A stretch of DNA of 64,000 bases from Chelonoidis abingdonii (GCF_003597395.2 NC_133770.1:295282346-295346345), one strand, 5' to 3'. Shown: positions 44,795-56,664, numbered from the stretch's first letter. Numbers and translations: made by a program. The notes: generated by a model not told the origin, from the letters alone.

Positions 44795-45060
44795 CCCCCA
44801 GCTGGTGTGGTGCTCAGTGGTGTGGTTAGGGCTAGGCCACTGAAAGGTGGTTGAATCTACTACAGCCTTGGAAAACAGAGGAGGGTCTTTTAGCTCAAAC
44901 AGTGGAGGCTCATGCATTAAGATCCAGATGTTCTAGGTTTGATCCCAGCTGCTAGCAACACATCCAGGGTGCAGAGTGACAAGTGGTGGCCTGTACAGGG
45001 AGTACCCCTCATCATGATAATGTTAACCATGTTGCCTGAAGCACTAGAATGTAGGAAGTT
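44795..45060 (+). repeat. tRNA-derived SINE, forward
   Basis: A-box-like TTTTAGCTCAAACAGTGG (44888-44905) and B box AGGTTTGATCCC (44935-44946) have tRNA-like spacing, followed by a body that is not tRNA. Same family as 31740-31965 and 33380-33560. Confidence 0.65.
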
Positions 45061-45064
45061 CTCT

Positions 45065-45790
45065 GCTCCCATATGCTGCTGAATAGGGGGAAGAATGGCC
45101 TCAGAGCTGCTGCATCTGCATAAGATACCCCACAACTGCAGATGGAGAAATGCTCCAGAGGGAAGTCGCTCTCTGCCACAATTTATTGGTGAAAAGGTGG
45201 AAGTAGGGTTTCATTTGCATAAGTTTTCTACTCAGAAATCCTTGAGTTACATTTTAGGAATCACCATAACTGTACACATACTCAGAATTGGTTGGGAAGG
45301 GGAATTGAAGGCCAAGGAGGCAAGGACTTTGCTTAGGATTTTGACAAGCACATCTGAAGGCACCAGAGACAGGTCTGTGTGAATACATTTCAGGATTCTG
45401 GGACTGTACTATTTGCTGATACCAAACTATGATTGGGGTTTACAGGATGGAAGTGGTGAAGAGAAGGGATATTTGCTAGTGGAATTTCATGCCTATGGAC
45501 AAGGGGTCAAGTTAATGGATTATTATTAACATTGACTGGAAGAATGATATATATATATCATTCATTTAGATAAATGGCAGCTGTGTTATCCCAAGTTGAT
45601 CTTATGTTCGCTTCCCCCCAATAAAGTTTTCCAGTTTCTTATGCAGACATAGTGCATGTGAGTGGGGCAGTATTGCCTGATAAGGGCAGCCAGGGAAGCT
45701 ATTTAGTGATCTCAGAAATTTGAGCTAGAATCATTTCATTTTAAGAGGGAGCCCTAGCTTTTGAATCCTGCCCTTGCTACTTCCATTGAC
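45065..45790. other. Unassigned, with a 22 bp AT palindrome
   Basis: Positions 45542-45563 are a perfect palindrome built on GAATGATATAT and its complement. Otherwise nothing is recognised. Confidence 0.4.
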
Positions 45791-45799
45791 AACAGGTGA

Positions 45800-45895
45800 A
45801 AGAGTTACACTTATATTTGTACAGCACCAGGCACAATGGATCACCCATCTTGGTTGAGGCCTCTCAGTGCTGCCATAGTACAAATAGTGAATGAA
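45800..45895 (+). repeat. SINE 3' tail
   Basis: 'atatttgtacagcaccaggcacaatgg' to 'gctgccatagtacaaatagtg'. Confidence 0.55.
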
Positions 45896-45899
45896 ACAT

Positions 45900-47600
45900 C
45901 CCACAGGTTTTTTGGATCAGGAACCATGTTGTCATTCAGGTTTACATGATCAGGAGTTGGACCTGACCTGGGCCTTTGAGCTCTATTGTGGTAGCAGGAC
46001 TTGACCTTATCTTTATGCAAAGCCCATGTCTCATTTCTCCAATAATTTTTGATTGATCAAAACCAGCTTGTAAATCATTAGCTGCCCAAGCCCCAGGCTA
46101 TTAAAAAGTTCTTTACATTTGATTTATGACATAATATATGAACCTTCCAAATGAACCTGGTCTTTTGTTTGAAGACTCATTATCTTCTCATCACTCACAT
46201 CTTAACTTATCAAATGCAGCCACAACTCCTCCCAAGTGTAACGGTTTGTAAACAGTGGCAATTAGACTTTTGTTCTGCTCCAAGCCTGGGACAGAGCAGA
46301 GAGAGACGTACTGCATTACAAGTGGGATTTCTAAATTACATATGCCAAAGCTCTAGTAAAACCCTTATCAAACAAAGCCAGCGAGGGGAAAGAAAGAGGA
46401 CTAATTATCAGAGGGTGCTAGTAAATCAAAAGGAGCAACCAACTGTATTTTGAAAAGTAAGATACATTGAGATAATTGAACCATGCAGTCTTACCTAACA
46501 GATACTTGCCCATGTGTGAAACCGTTTATGCAACCTCGGTTTAAAGAAAAGCTGCAGTGGAAGGCAAAAGTTATTCTCGTCCCTCTGTCTAGTTGTGACA
46601 GAAGAGGAAAAATTGCAGCAGAATTATTTTAGTATGCCGATGAAAAAGCATGATTAACTATTGGATAGGAACCTGCGATCTTTATCATCTGAAGGAAAAG
46701 ATGTTTCAAAAGCACCTAAGAAGCACCTAAAAAGTCAAAAAATTCCCATCTCTATAATTTTGTTGGAACCTGGCTTTTTGACAAAACTGACATTCTTGTG
46801 GGAAGGAGAATGTACAATTTAAAAAATAACTAAGGTTTTCATTAAAAACAACCCCCCACAAATATTTGACCTTCATTGAAAATTGTGTATGGGGCTAGGT
46901 GGTGACAAAACAATCATTTCCCAACCAGCTGTGCGCCCAAGGGATTTAGGAGTACACATATTGAAAGTCACTGGAACCCCTGCTTCTAAATCCCAGAATA
47001 TTTCTGAAAATCTTCTCCCAAGGTGACCTTGATCCAAAGCTCAGTGTCAATGTGGATCTTTCCATTGACTTCAGTGGCTCTGGGTCAGACCCAAAGAAAA
47101 TGCAGCTCCCATTTGAATATGTGGGGAGAGGAGCGATTTCCAGTGTGGTTGTATAATCAGTGTGGAGGATGTCGGGAGAATGCTAGAAGATACTATAAAT
47201 ATGGGGAAATACACTGGGGCTTCCTCTGGAAAAAGGAGGATGCAAGGGAAAAGAAGAGGCCAGTATGATTTTGCATGGACTGTTCCAAGATCTGAGGTTG
47301 AAGTCTAACCGGTGCTGTAAAGGGACAACGAAATGAGAGCACAATCAGTGAATACTTTCAGACATAAAGCACAGGCAGCAAGGTAGTAGCATGGACAAGT
47401 ATTAGTCACAGGCTTAAAGAAAATAAGTTGGGATTTATAAATACATCGGGGAGAAGAGGGAAAACAGACTCATTGGTAAACAGAGACAGGTATGAAACTG
47501 ATGACTTAAAAATGGCCGTGAAAGTGGAGTGTTGTTTATTTTCTCTTTGCATATGGATTTTAAAGGAGATGCATGTAGAGAACTAGGAGACACCTTCTAA
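45900..47600. other. Unassigned sequence
   Basis: No gene or clear repeat. A weak MITE-like arm lies near 46935-47010. Confidence 0.35.
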
Positions 47601-47604
47601 ATAT

Positions 47605-47725
47605 ACTGTAGATTGTCAGCTCGTCAGGGCAGGCACCACCCTTTTGTTCTGTGTTTGTACAACATCTGGCACAGTGAGGTCCTGACCTCTAGACATTACT
47701 GCAATATAAATAATTAATCATTATA
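47605..47725 (+). repeat. SINE 3' tail
   Basis: 'gattgtcagctcgtcagggcagg' and 'tttgtacaacatctggcacagtgaggtcctg', ending in an A/T track. Confidence 0.65.
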
Positions 47726-48154
47726 GCTATTCGAAAATGGGAAATGTGACCATATACAGATCAGCCAGGCTGGATGAGATGCAAGCTAGAATATTAAGGG
47801 AACTAGCAAACAAACTTACTGAAGCAGTCACAGTGACGTTCCCCAAACCCATGGGAAACTACAGAGGTAGCAGAAGAATGGAGACATGCAGACAGAGCAC
47901 TGATCTTCAACAATGGGCAATGCACTAATCCTGTCCATTGTGGGCCTGCAAGTCTAACATCTGCCACCAGTAACAGAATGGTGCCAATGTGGAGAGAGGA
48001 ACGCATTTAGTAGGGAACAGTGAGCAACATGGAAGGTATGGCTCTAAATAACAGATCTGACTGGAAAAACTTGATTGTTGGTTTGTTTTTACTTTTAAAA
48101 ATGGCAAACCTAGTGAAAGAAAAGGACCTGGGAGAGCTTTGGGTTTAAGTAAAG

Positions 48155-48262
48155 TGTTTGGGGCTATGGCCCTGACTCTGATCTCTGGGGTAAATCAGGA
48201 ATAACTCCATTGAAACCAATGGAATTACACCTGTATCAGAGGAATCAGACTCTCCTGACTAC
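48155..48262. mobile_element. Palindromic MITE
   Basis: Arms 'gactctgatctctggggtaaatcagg' and 'acctgtatcagaggaatcagactc' surround the fold 'ataactccattgaaaccaatggaatta'. Confidence 0.6.
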
Positions 48263-48589
48263 CTTCCAGCTCCACAGTGTCCGGTTCTCAGGAGCTCCTG
48301 GCTGAATCCTTTGGATGCAGTGTTCCACATTGTGGAGTAGGGGCAGAAGCAGGTGAGTGAATGTAGTCAGTATGATTGTCTAAAATCCCCTAACCTCAAC
48401 CCCTTTCTAGCCAAGCATTGCAAGTTCTGGCCAGAGAGAGACTTCTGTGAGATCAGGGAACAGTGCTTGGAAGAGGCATTACCTCTTTCTGTCATCCCCT
48501 AGCAGGAATCCTGGGGGTGTTCCTCTCCTCCAGCGGCAGATAGGTCAAGTTGCTGATTTAGCCAGTATGTTTGTAACCATTTAGGGTAT

Positions 48590-48670
48590 TGTATTATTAT
48601 TGTTTGTATCTAGGGAGCACCTACAGGTAGTACCCACTGAGCAATCAGGGCTCCGTTGTGCCAGGCATCT

Positions 48671-48703
<33 letters not shown>

Positions 48704-48745
48704 CTGGTTCCCTGCCCCAAGGAGCTTATTTTCTAAATATTGTAG
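48590..48745 (-). repeat. SINE 3' tail, reverse, with CA expansion
   Basis: 'cactgagcaatcagggctccgttgtgccaggcat' and 'gttccctgccccaaggagctta' are the reversed tail. The CA tract sits where the usual 'acaaacaca' lies. Confidence 0.65.
48673..48702. repeat. (CA)15 microsatellite
   Basis: Fifteen uninterrupted CA units. This is the only long pure microsatellite in the window. Confidence 0.95.
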
Positions 48746-48749
48746 CAAA

Positions 48750-49690
48750 CCCCTGTAGTTTTCCTTTAAGCTCCATATTACCCCTTAGATCTTGAGCCTT
48801 TCCAGTGTGGTAAATATAACTAAGGAGCAATAATGCAGCTATTAAATGCCGGTATTAGCCATAGAAGCTGTTTATAGTCATATACCTTTAGGATAGGATG
48901 ACTCTGTGCTTCTTTCAGTGCTGATTTTAAGAATCATTAAGGAAGACCAGTACACAAATGCATAGCTTTTATATATGAAACAAAATGGCTAACTATTGGT
49001 AGGAGGCATACAAATGACTAGATAGTGGTTCAGAAATCTCTCGTGCCATGTTCAGTTGGCAGTTTAGCATCAAAATATGTTTATTTTTCTCTTCTAAAGG
49101 GTACGTTCATGCATAGCAGAGAAGCTTTAGAAATGTTTATGCATTACAGGACTTGGAATAAAATGACTCGAGGCTCCATTATAAGCATCATGTTGAAACT
49201 CATATTAAGTGGATTCTGTAAGGATATATAATTTGGAAGATGCCCCGTGATATGAATAACAATACGAAGACAGTTTTGTTTTTGCTATAAGCACAGTAGA
49301 ATTCTAGACACTGAAAAAGAGAAGCAGCCACAAAGCTGTTTTTAACAGCTGCTTTATATGAAGTGAAGCCCTGATGTCATGCTATATAACCATAAGAAGA
49401 TGGGTATGGCTTGGGGTTTATTATGGCCATGGGATGCAATTACTTGCTGTGGGAGGGGCTTTCATTTTTGTTAAATTAAAGGGAAAATAACATTATAATG
49501 TAAAAGACATTCCAATTTCTAATCTCTTCTGGGCAAATTTTGTCCTCCCATATACTGATTCCAAGAATTATGCACACAAATCCAGGATCCAAATCTGACC
49601 TTGTCTTGTAAATGTAAGGAAGAGTAACTCACTGAAAAATATTGGGTCATCTCCTCACCTAGGTCAATTTACACCAGCTGTGGCCCGCTG
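48750..49690. other. Unassigned AT-rich sequence
   Basis: No repeat or gene is recognised. Confidence 0.35.
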
Positions 49691-49699
49691 TGTTTAACT

Positions 49700-49830
49700 G
49701 GAAGGCCACATGGTCTAGTGAATTGATCATGGAACTGGAAGGGAAATCTTGAATTTTAACCCTGTCTCTGCCACTGATTTAGTACCTGGCAAGAACAAGT
49801 CACTTAACTTTCTATAGGTAGGCATGTCAA
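49700..49830 (+). repeat. MIR-like SINE, forward
   Basis: 'ccacatggtctagtgaattgatcatgg', 'ttttaaccctgtctctgccactg' and 'caagtcacttaactttct' are the head and core. Confidence 0.6.
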
Positions 49831-49834
49831 TCCT

Positions 49835-50980
49835 GGTGTTCCAGCAACGGGATCTTGTTATACCTTTGTAGGCTAGGCTAAGCTAGTGAGACTATTACCA
49901 CATAATTGGACCTGTCTAAATGTTGTGGAAATGCTAGATGGTGCTGTGTGGAATAAGGTTGCATTCTCTGTACTGATGCCTGGCCACTAACACTCCGATA
50001 GATGCCTGTGGTTGAATATGCCATAACGTACAACTTCCCCAGCATGGTCTCTTGGAAAAGCAGCACGTAACGATTACATCAGTGTAAGATTGGCTGTCAC
50101 CTGCCCAATAAATCTATTTATGGAAATCTTCATGGCTTAAGCCCAGTTAATACAGCCAGTCATCTCGGCTAACCTTCAGTTCCCCAGTTGTTAAGTCTCC
50201 TGCACAACATGACTGTTGCACAGAAGAAAGTAACATCATGATTATAAATTGTTTCCCTTAATATGCATGAAAGAGAACCTGAAGAGTCCTGAGCAATCCC
50301 TGACCTCTGGACAACCTTTGACAGAAAGGTCAGATTTTGGATTTCCTCTATACACAGCAGCCCATGATGAATGAGTGTTCTAAAATTAAATTCTAGAGCA
50401 ACAGGAACATAGATGTTAATGGTGCTGGTGGGTCACCTGTTATTGCACTGCGTCCTTCTTCATCTCTCAAGTTGCCGTGTGTTGTAAAACATTTGCCCTG
50501 CCCCGCCCCAGCCCAGCAAAGGAATGATTCTTCTCTATTTTAGCTATTTCTAAATATTATATCACCGTAATGTCCAAGCCTGCAACTGACTTGTCTGAGC
50601 AGACCCCTGCAAATGTGTAGAAATCCAATGGTTTGAATTGTCCTCTGCATGAGGGTTCCACTTGATGTGTTCAATGGGGGAACTATCAAGGAGACAGCTG
50701 TTGCTCCCTGCTCCTGGGCTGCTGACTTTGACATGAGCTAAAGCAGTGGAGGAGCAGCTCTTCCTTACACCACTAGCACAGCAGAGGTTTGCTCCAATCC
50801 CCAAATGCCCCAGACACACCCCTTTTATCCCCTGTGCTGGAGAAGGGGTAGGGGTATGGCTGGTATGTAGTAGTATCTAGAGAATCCCTTCCCTATAACA
50901 CTTGTCACCAAGATACAAATAATAAATAGTAAAGAGCTAAATCTTGATGACTTTCTCAGTCAAAATCCCAGTATCTTCCT
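49835..50980. other. Unassigned sequence
   Basis: No repeat or gene is recognised. Confidence 0.35.
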
Positions 50981-50982
50981 GA

Positions 50983-51287
50983 GGCCTGGTCTACACTGTG
51001 GCAGGGAGAGGGGGGATTGATCTAAGTTACACAACTTCAGCCACGAGAATAACGTAGCTGAAGTTGACATACTTAGACTTACTGAATGCAGTGTCTTCAC
51101 TGCGGAGAGTCGACTGCTGCCACTCCCCCCTCAACTCTGCCTGCACCTCTTGCAGCGCTGGAGTACAGGAGTCGACAGGAGAGCATTAGGGGGTCGATTT
51201 ATTGCATCTAGACTAAGCACGATAAATTGACCCCCGCTGGATCAATCGCTGCCCCCCAACCTGGCGGGTAGAATAGACATTCCCTGG
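50983..51287. mobile_element. MITE with GGCCTGGTCTACACT start
   Basis: Left end GGCCTGGTCTACACTG; the right end AATAGACATTCCC is decayed. Internal inverted segments: 'acttcagccacgagaataacgtagctgaagt' folds on itself, and 'gggggtcgatttattgc' pairs with 'cgataaattgacccc'. Confidence 0.7.
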
Positions 51288-51289
51288 GA

Positions 51290-52070
51290 AGTCCTGCCTG
51301 GGAAAACTTTGAAGAGTGGGCTTCAGGATTTCACCCTAGAACAGCACTAAGTGCATGCAAAGCATGAGTAGCCTTTTAAATCCGAGATTGTAATGGGATT
51401 CCTGCTGGCCCTGCCAGAGGCATGCCTGAAGGTTCGTCCACACGACCATGCCTTAACTTTGGGAGGAGTTCATTTTCAATGGCAGTTTTTAATGAAAACT
51501 GACGTACTCAGCTCTGATCTCTCTCTCCCTCTGCCGTTGCTCAAAGCAAAAAAGCCAGAGATGCCTCTGAGATTAAAGAAACTAAACACTCTTAAGCAAG
51601 AGTGCTCAGTGCTGCTTACACAGTGTTGACTAAAGACAAAACCTTGTAGTGTATTAGACAAAAGCAAGGAGATTTCAATGATGAGAGGAATAGGTTATGA
51701 AAACAAAGGCACTTGCTAGAACTATATAGGAAAAAGGTTTCAGAGCTCACTTCCTTGGAGCTTTTTCTTCAGTCTGAATTCACCTTGGTTTGCATCACTG
51801 AGTTTCACTCAAACCCCCAAACTTTCAAGCAAGTTTCTGTCACAGTTATGAAGTAGCAACCAGTTTTTGAGTCAAACCTCAGGCAGTTCCAATGGAATGA
51901 CCCTATATTGGCCAGATTCCTTCGCAAGGTGCTCGAGCTTATTTTGTTTCAAAATCAAATAATTTTAAATGCATTTTTGTTGAAATTGACATTTTTGCAA
52001 AATATTTCAGTATGGACAAAACTGCATTTTTCCACCCCTGATGGAAAACAGTTTTGTTACACATTTTTTT
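51290..52070. other. Unassigned sequence
   Basis: No repeat or gene is recognised. A palindromic MITE arm ('tttaggcacctaaatacctttg') follows at 52086-52107. Confidence 0.35.
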
Positions 52071-52264
52071 CAACCAGTTGTATCTTTAGGCACCTAAATA
52101 CCTTTGAAAGTTGGGCCTCTGGTGTCTTGGCTCAGGAGATGATTGGGGTGCTCTTGCTTTTTACCTGTGAGGCCTGCTGAGATTTTGGTGTTGAAATAAA
52201 ATTTTTTGTACTGGTTTACTTTGGAACTGCATCCCTTATAATAAATAGGAGATATACTTACCTC

Positions 52265-52440
52265 CTAGAACTGGAAGGGACCCTGAAAGGTCATTGAGTC
52301 TAGCCCCCGGCCTTCACTAGCAGGACCAAGTACTGATTTTTGCTGCAGAACCCTAAGTGGCCCCCTCAAGAATTGAAATCATAACTCTGGGTTTAGCAGG
52401 CCAATACTCAAACCACTGAGCTATCCCTCCCCCTCTTGCC
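52265..52440 (-). repeat. tRNA-derived SINE with CR1-type 3' tail, reverse
   Basis: On the minus strand the head reads GGATAGCTCAGTGGTTTGAG (A box, near 52410-52435), with a decayed B box near 52375. The other end, 'ctagaactggaagggaccctg' then 'gtcattgagtctagcccc', matches the 3' end of CR1 elements in this window (41031, 21928). Such chimeric SINEs borrow the tail recognised by the CR1 reverse transcriptase (established for turtle SINEs). Confidence 0.75.
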
Positions 52441-52534
52441 ACAATTAAGCACCCAAGTGACACTGGAAAAAAACTCCCCTCATTGCCTAGTGTCAATTCA
52501 CCATCAGAAGTAATGCTCTTATTTCTGTTGTCTG

Positions 52535-52745
52535 CTGATTGTCATCTCATATTGTAAGCTCTTGGACATGGACTGTGTCACCAGGCTCTGTAGAGTGCAA
52601 AACGCTCTGGGCCTGATTCAAAGCCCAGAGAAGTCAATAGGAGTCTTTCCTTGCCATAAAGAAGGAGACCTGCCTGCCATAGTGCCTGGCACAATGGGGC
52701 CCTGTTCCTAAGTGGTACCATAATACGGAAAATAAATTGTAATAA
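52535..52745 (+). repeat. SINE 3' tail with an insert
   Basis: 'attgtaagctcttggacatggactgtg' is separated from 'agtgcctggcacaatggggccctg' by about 70 bp that includes 'gggcctgattcaaagcccagagaagtcaatagg', a MITE-like piece. Confidence 0.5.
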
Positions 52746-52839
52746 TGGGCCTATTACCAGTGCTCAACAAACATAATGGAAAAACCATGAGTTTAATAAC
52801 CAATCTCTCTGCTCCTACAGTAGACTAAAAGCATATTCA

Positions 52840-53062
52840 ATAAAGCACTAGATAAATTCACGGAGGATAGGTCCATCAATGGCTATTAGCCAGGATGGGC
52901 AGGGATGGTGTCCCTAGTCTCCGTTTATCAAAAGCTGGGAATGGGCTTGATGATTACCAGTTCTGTTCATTCACTCTGGGGCACCTGGAATTGGCCACTG
53001 TTGGAAGACAGGATACTGGGCTAGATGGACCTTCAGTCTGACCCAGTATGGCCATTCTTCAT
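52840..53062 (+). mobile_element. CR1 LINE 3' end
   Basis: 'ggtccatcaatggctattagcc', 'ggatactgggctagatggacc' and 'gacccagtatggccattctt' form the CR1 3' UTR. Confidence 0.85.
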
Positions 53063-53444
53063 CACTGTTAAAGACAGTGAAGAGACACAGAGGGTAATAA
53101 TGATAATATTATCAGTTATTGATGACAGGCTGAAATGAGATGAGGGAAGGCAAGCTCTGCAGATGTCTAGTACTTCTGCTACAGCAGCAGAAAATGCCAC
53201 AGCTCTGCTTTCTGTCCGGATAGAGAGATACGAAATTCTGTTATTCGTTCTCCTTCCCTTTGTCATACGCAAAGCAAAGCTGCTCTGATTCCTCACCCTA
53301 GACAGGTGTAATACTGCACAGTAAAAACCAGACATTGTGTCCTGTTGTGTGTGCTTTGTGGGGCTTATTCATGCATGTTTGGTGTGTGGGTTGTTTTGTG
53401 TTTGGAGATCATGGTATGACAACAAATTATAACTACACGTGTTG

Positions 53445-53610
53445 TGTCCAGAAGCCCTAGTCATGAACAAACACAGAATAAAGCAATGGTCTCCGTCCCC
53501 AAAAAGCTCGTATTCTAAGTACTGTAGGAGACAAAAAACAACACAGAGGTACAGACAACCAGGGGAGTACAAGGAAACAATGAGAGAAGGTAGGTCAGCA
53601 GGATAGCCAG
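53445..53610 (-). repeat. SINE fragment, reverse
   Basis: 'gtccccaaaaagctcgtattctaag' is the reversed tail start. The remainder is eroded. Confidence 0.4.
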
Positions 53611-53651
53611 CGATACCAGTGCACCAGCAGCCAAACGGTGGGGGCAGGTAC

Positions 53652-53890
53652 CTTAGTGTGTGTCTACGCTTTGATCTAGAGGTGTAATTTCTAGCACAGT
53701 GCAACACACCCACATTAGTTCTGAGCCAGCTAGCATTCCAAAGACAGAAATGTAGCCACAGCAGCAAGACTGGCAGGAAAATTTGGCTGCCCCAAGCACG
53801 TACCTAGGGTCTGGGGGAGGAAGCCCCTCCCACTGCTCATGCCATCATGGCTACACTTCTATTTTTAGCATGCTAGCTCGATCAGAGCAA
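53652..53890. mobile_element. MITE of the GGCTATGTCTAC family, left half
   Basis: 'gtgtgtgtctacgctttgatc' to 'tttttagcatgctagctcgatcagagc' parallels 17941-18160. The right half lies at about 54967-55027 beyond an LTR. Confidence 0.65.
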
Positions 53891-53891
53891 T

Positions 53892-54966
53892 TGTGGGGCG
53901 TCACGCTGCCTGGAGAGCTTCACAACCGTGAGTGCCAACCTCAGGGCAGATGATCAGGAAGCAGGGCAGACAGGCCACGCTGACTGTATGTTCTATCATT
54001 AGATTTCACCAACCCAGGAACACGTGAATTCCTGAAGCACTGTAAGTCTTACCATGAGTCATAGACAGTCCCCTTGGGCACTCCAGTCTAACTGCTACCC
54101 AGACAAGCAGGAGTGAATGCTAGTTGGTTGCCATACACCAAAGATCACAAAAGATTCAGGTTGCTTCCAGTCCCAAGAGACCAGTCACTTACCCCAGGTC
54201 AGTTTGTACCTCCGATCTCACACCAAAGACAATGCTTGTAGAGGATCCTACAATAAACTAATTAAGGATTTATTAACTAGGAAAAAGAAACAAGAGAGTT
54301 ATTTACAGGTTAAAATGGGCAACATATATACACTAAATGAGTTACAGTCTATGGTTCCAAAAGGTGACAGAATTGTAGCAATCTGTTAACACTGATTGTC
54401 TTTTAAAGCTAACCCAGATTGACCCCAGGGATCTCTGCTTTTTTTTTTTGTAGTAACTCAGGCCCTGTAAGAGTCCAAACAGCAAAACAGAGGAAACATT
54501 TTCTTGTCAGCTATCTTTATTTGCTTCTTCCAGAATTCAAACTGATGGGACAAGGGCCTTTGCATATAGCCTCATCCTGATATGCGAAGGAGCTATTAAT
54601 GATGTCTTTGTATTGTGATGTCCCACAATGGCCCATCTAGTTTTGATGGGCTTCTTAATGAGCATGAGAGGATCACTTCTGACAGGTTGACCGTTTCAGG
54701 ACAAATATTTTTTTTAACAGTTATAGAGCAAAAACTTAAATATTACTTTATAGCATGTGATAAAGATTGTAAGTGAGATTCATGCACGGAGTAATGTATG
54801 CAAGCATTTCATTAAGTCTACACACTAAACACATTGTTAGAAGTTTGATACCAATCATAACCATACTAACACACGCTGAGCAGAACCAGTTTCCAGCAAT
54901 GAATTTGTCAGAGCTCAGCTGAGGCCTAAAGCCTTGGCAAGAGCTGGCACCTATTTGCCAACAACA
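53892..54966 (-). mobile_element. Probable LTR inserted in a MITE
   Basis: Read in reverse it begins TGTTGTTGGC and ends near CCCCACA, about 1.07 kb, TG...CA at the ends. The MITE halves on either side join in the same order as the intact relative at 17941-18221. No clean duplication was found. I see no coding remnant, so this is likely a solo LTR of an endogenous retrovirus or similar element. Confidence 0.5.
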
Positions 54967-55027
54967 CATGAGTATGTCTCCTTGAGCTGGGAATTATACC
55001 CTCCAGCTTGAAGTGTAAACATACCTT
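54967..55027. mobile_element. MITE, right half
   Basis: 'gagctgggaattataccctccagc' then 'gtgtaaacatacc' matches 18178-18219. Confidence 0.6.
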
Positions 55028-55206
55028 TTGTCTTGTTTTCACAAAATTTTCAGATGGGTGTGGGCTTTACAAAACCGAACCAATGATCAGTTTGGCTCAA
55101 GTACTCTTATAACTGATCATTTCTCTCTGGCAAAGCAATCAATTATAAAACCCTGTGCAATATACACACCATAGACAAAATACATTACAGGCAAAAACTT
55201 ACCCTC

Positions 55207-56230
55207 AGATTCATAGACTTTGAGGCCAGAAGGAACCATCATGATCATCTAGTCTGACCTCCTGCGTATTGCAGGCCACAGAACCTCACCCACCCACTCC
55301 TGTAATAGACCCATAACCTCTGGCTGAGTTACTGAAGTCCTCAAATCAGGATTTAAAGACTTCAAGTTAGAGAATCCACCATTTACACTAATTTAAACCT
55401 GCAAGTGACTCGTGACCCATGCTGCAGAGAAAGGCAAAAAAAAAATCCTAGAGTCTCTGCCAATCTGGCCAGGGGGAAAATTCCTCCCTGACCCCAAATA
55501 CAGTGTTCAGTCGGATCCTGAACATTTATGCAAGACTCATCAGCCAGACACCCATGAAATAGTTCTCTGTAGTAACTCAGCTCTCCCATCTAGTGTCCCA
55601 TCACCAACCATTGGAGATATTAGCTTCTAGCAGTCACAGCTCGGCTACATGCCATTGTAGACAGTTTTATCATACCATCACCTCCATAAACTTATCAGGC
55701 TCAGGCTATGTCTACACTGCACGCCTTACAGTGACTCCTGCCAACGAAGCACTGTCCACACTGGTGCTTTTCATCGTTAAACCTTTTGTCACTCGGGAAG
55801 CTGTTTTTTTTCACACCCCTAAGAGACAAAAATTTTAATGACGAAAGTGCCAGTGTAGACATCACCTCAGTTTTGAAGCCAGTTCCATTTTTTTTTTTGC
55901 CCTCACTGCTCCCTTTGGAAGGCTGTTCCAGAACTTCACTCCTCTGACGGTCAGAAACCTTCATCTCATTTCAAGTCTAAACTTGTTGGTGGCCATTTTA
56001 TATCCATTTGTTCTTGTGTCCACATTGGCACTTAACTTATATAACTCCTCCCCTTCCCTGGTATTTATCCCTCTGATGTATTTATAGAGACCAGTCATCC
56101 CTCCCCTCAGCCTTCATTTGGTTAGGCTAAACAAGCCAAGCTCTTTGAGTCTCCTCTAGTAAGGTAGGTTTTCCATTCCTCAGATTGTCCTAGCAGCCCT
56201 TCTCTGCACCTGTTCCAGTTTGATGGATAG
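55207..56230 (-). mobile_element. CR1 LINE with long 3' UTR, split by a MITE
   Basis: The reversed 3' end at 55207 ('gattcatagactttgaggcc') is followed by a long UTR. After the insert (55704-55866), sequence such as 'ggaaggctgttccagaactt' and 'ctgatgtatttatagagaccagtcatccc' continues to 56230, the ORF2 C-terminal region. Confidence 0.8.
55704..55866. mobile_element. MITE nested in CR1 (163 bp)
   Basis: GGCTATGTCTACACTGCACG at the left; the right end CAGTGTAGACATCACC is its inverted repeat. TCA precedes and follows it (55701-55703, 55867-55869), consistent with a 3 bp target-site duplication as in PIF/Harbinger-type elements (inference). It is nearly palindromic across 'tttcatcgttaaaccttttgtc'. 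Confidence 0.75.
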
Positions 56231-56309
56231 GAGAAAGCTGTGCGGTATCAGCAATCCCTGGCCCCAGAGCTACATTTCTTGGTGGGACTCAGACCATAGA
56301 GACAGTTGG

Positions 56310-56415
56310 AACTGTTGTTTACTGTGTGTTTATACAGCGCTAGCACAATGGGACCACAATCCTGCTTAAGGCAGCTAGGCAGAGCTGCTCTACAAACAAT
56401 AAATAATCAGACTAA
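56310..56415 (+). repeat. SINE 3' tail
   Basis: 'gtgtgtttatacagcgctagcacaatgggaccacaatcctg', ending 'acaaacaataaataatc'. Confidence 0.65.
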
Positions 56416-56439
56416 GGCAAAATAAAGAAAAGTAGTCTA

Positions 56440-56660
56440 TGTAGGGGAGGCAGTGTTGCCCAATGGATAGCATACTGGACGGGGACTCAAATGACCTGTG
56501 TTCCATTCCTGGCTTTGCACCTGGGTGACCCACTCGCTCTGTGCCTCAGTTTACCCACCTGTAAAATGGGGATATTATTGGCCTCCTTTGTAAAGCCCTT
56601 TGGGATCTACTGATGGAAACGTGCTATATAAGAGCTAAGGATTATTGTTATTGTATTAAA
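56440..56660 (+). repeat. MIR-like SINE, nearly full length
   Basis: Head 'gaggcagtgttgcccaatgg' (A box region); B box 'gtgttccattcctgg'; core 'ctcgctctgtgcctcagtttaccc' and 'ctgtaaaatggggatatta'; tail 'aaagccctttgggatctactg', ending TTATTGTTATTG. The best preserved MIR-like SINE here. Confidence 0.85.
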
Positions 56661-56664
56661 AGTG

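Noticed and set aside
52375..52438. tRNA gene on the minus strand
   Set aside because: The A box is good but the B box is decayed, the cloverleaf does not close, and a CR1 tail follows: a SINE.
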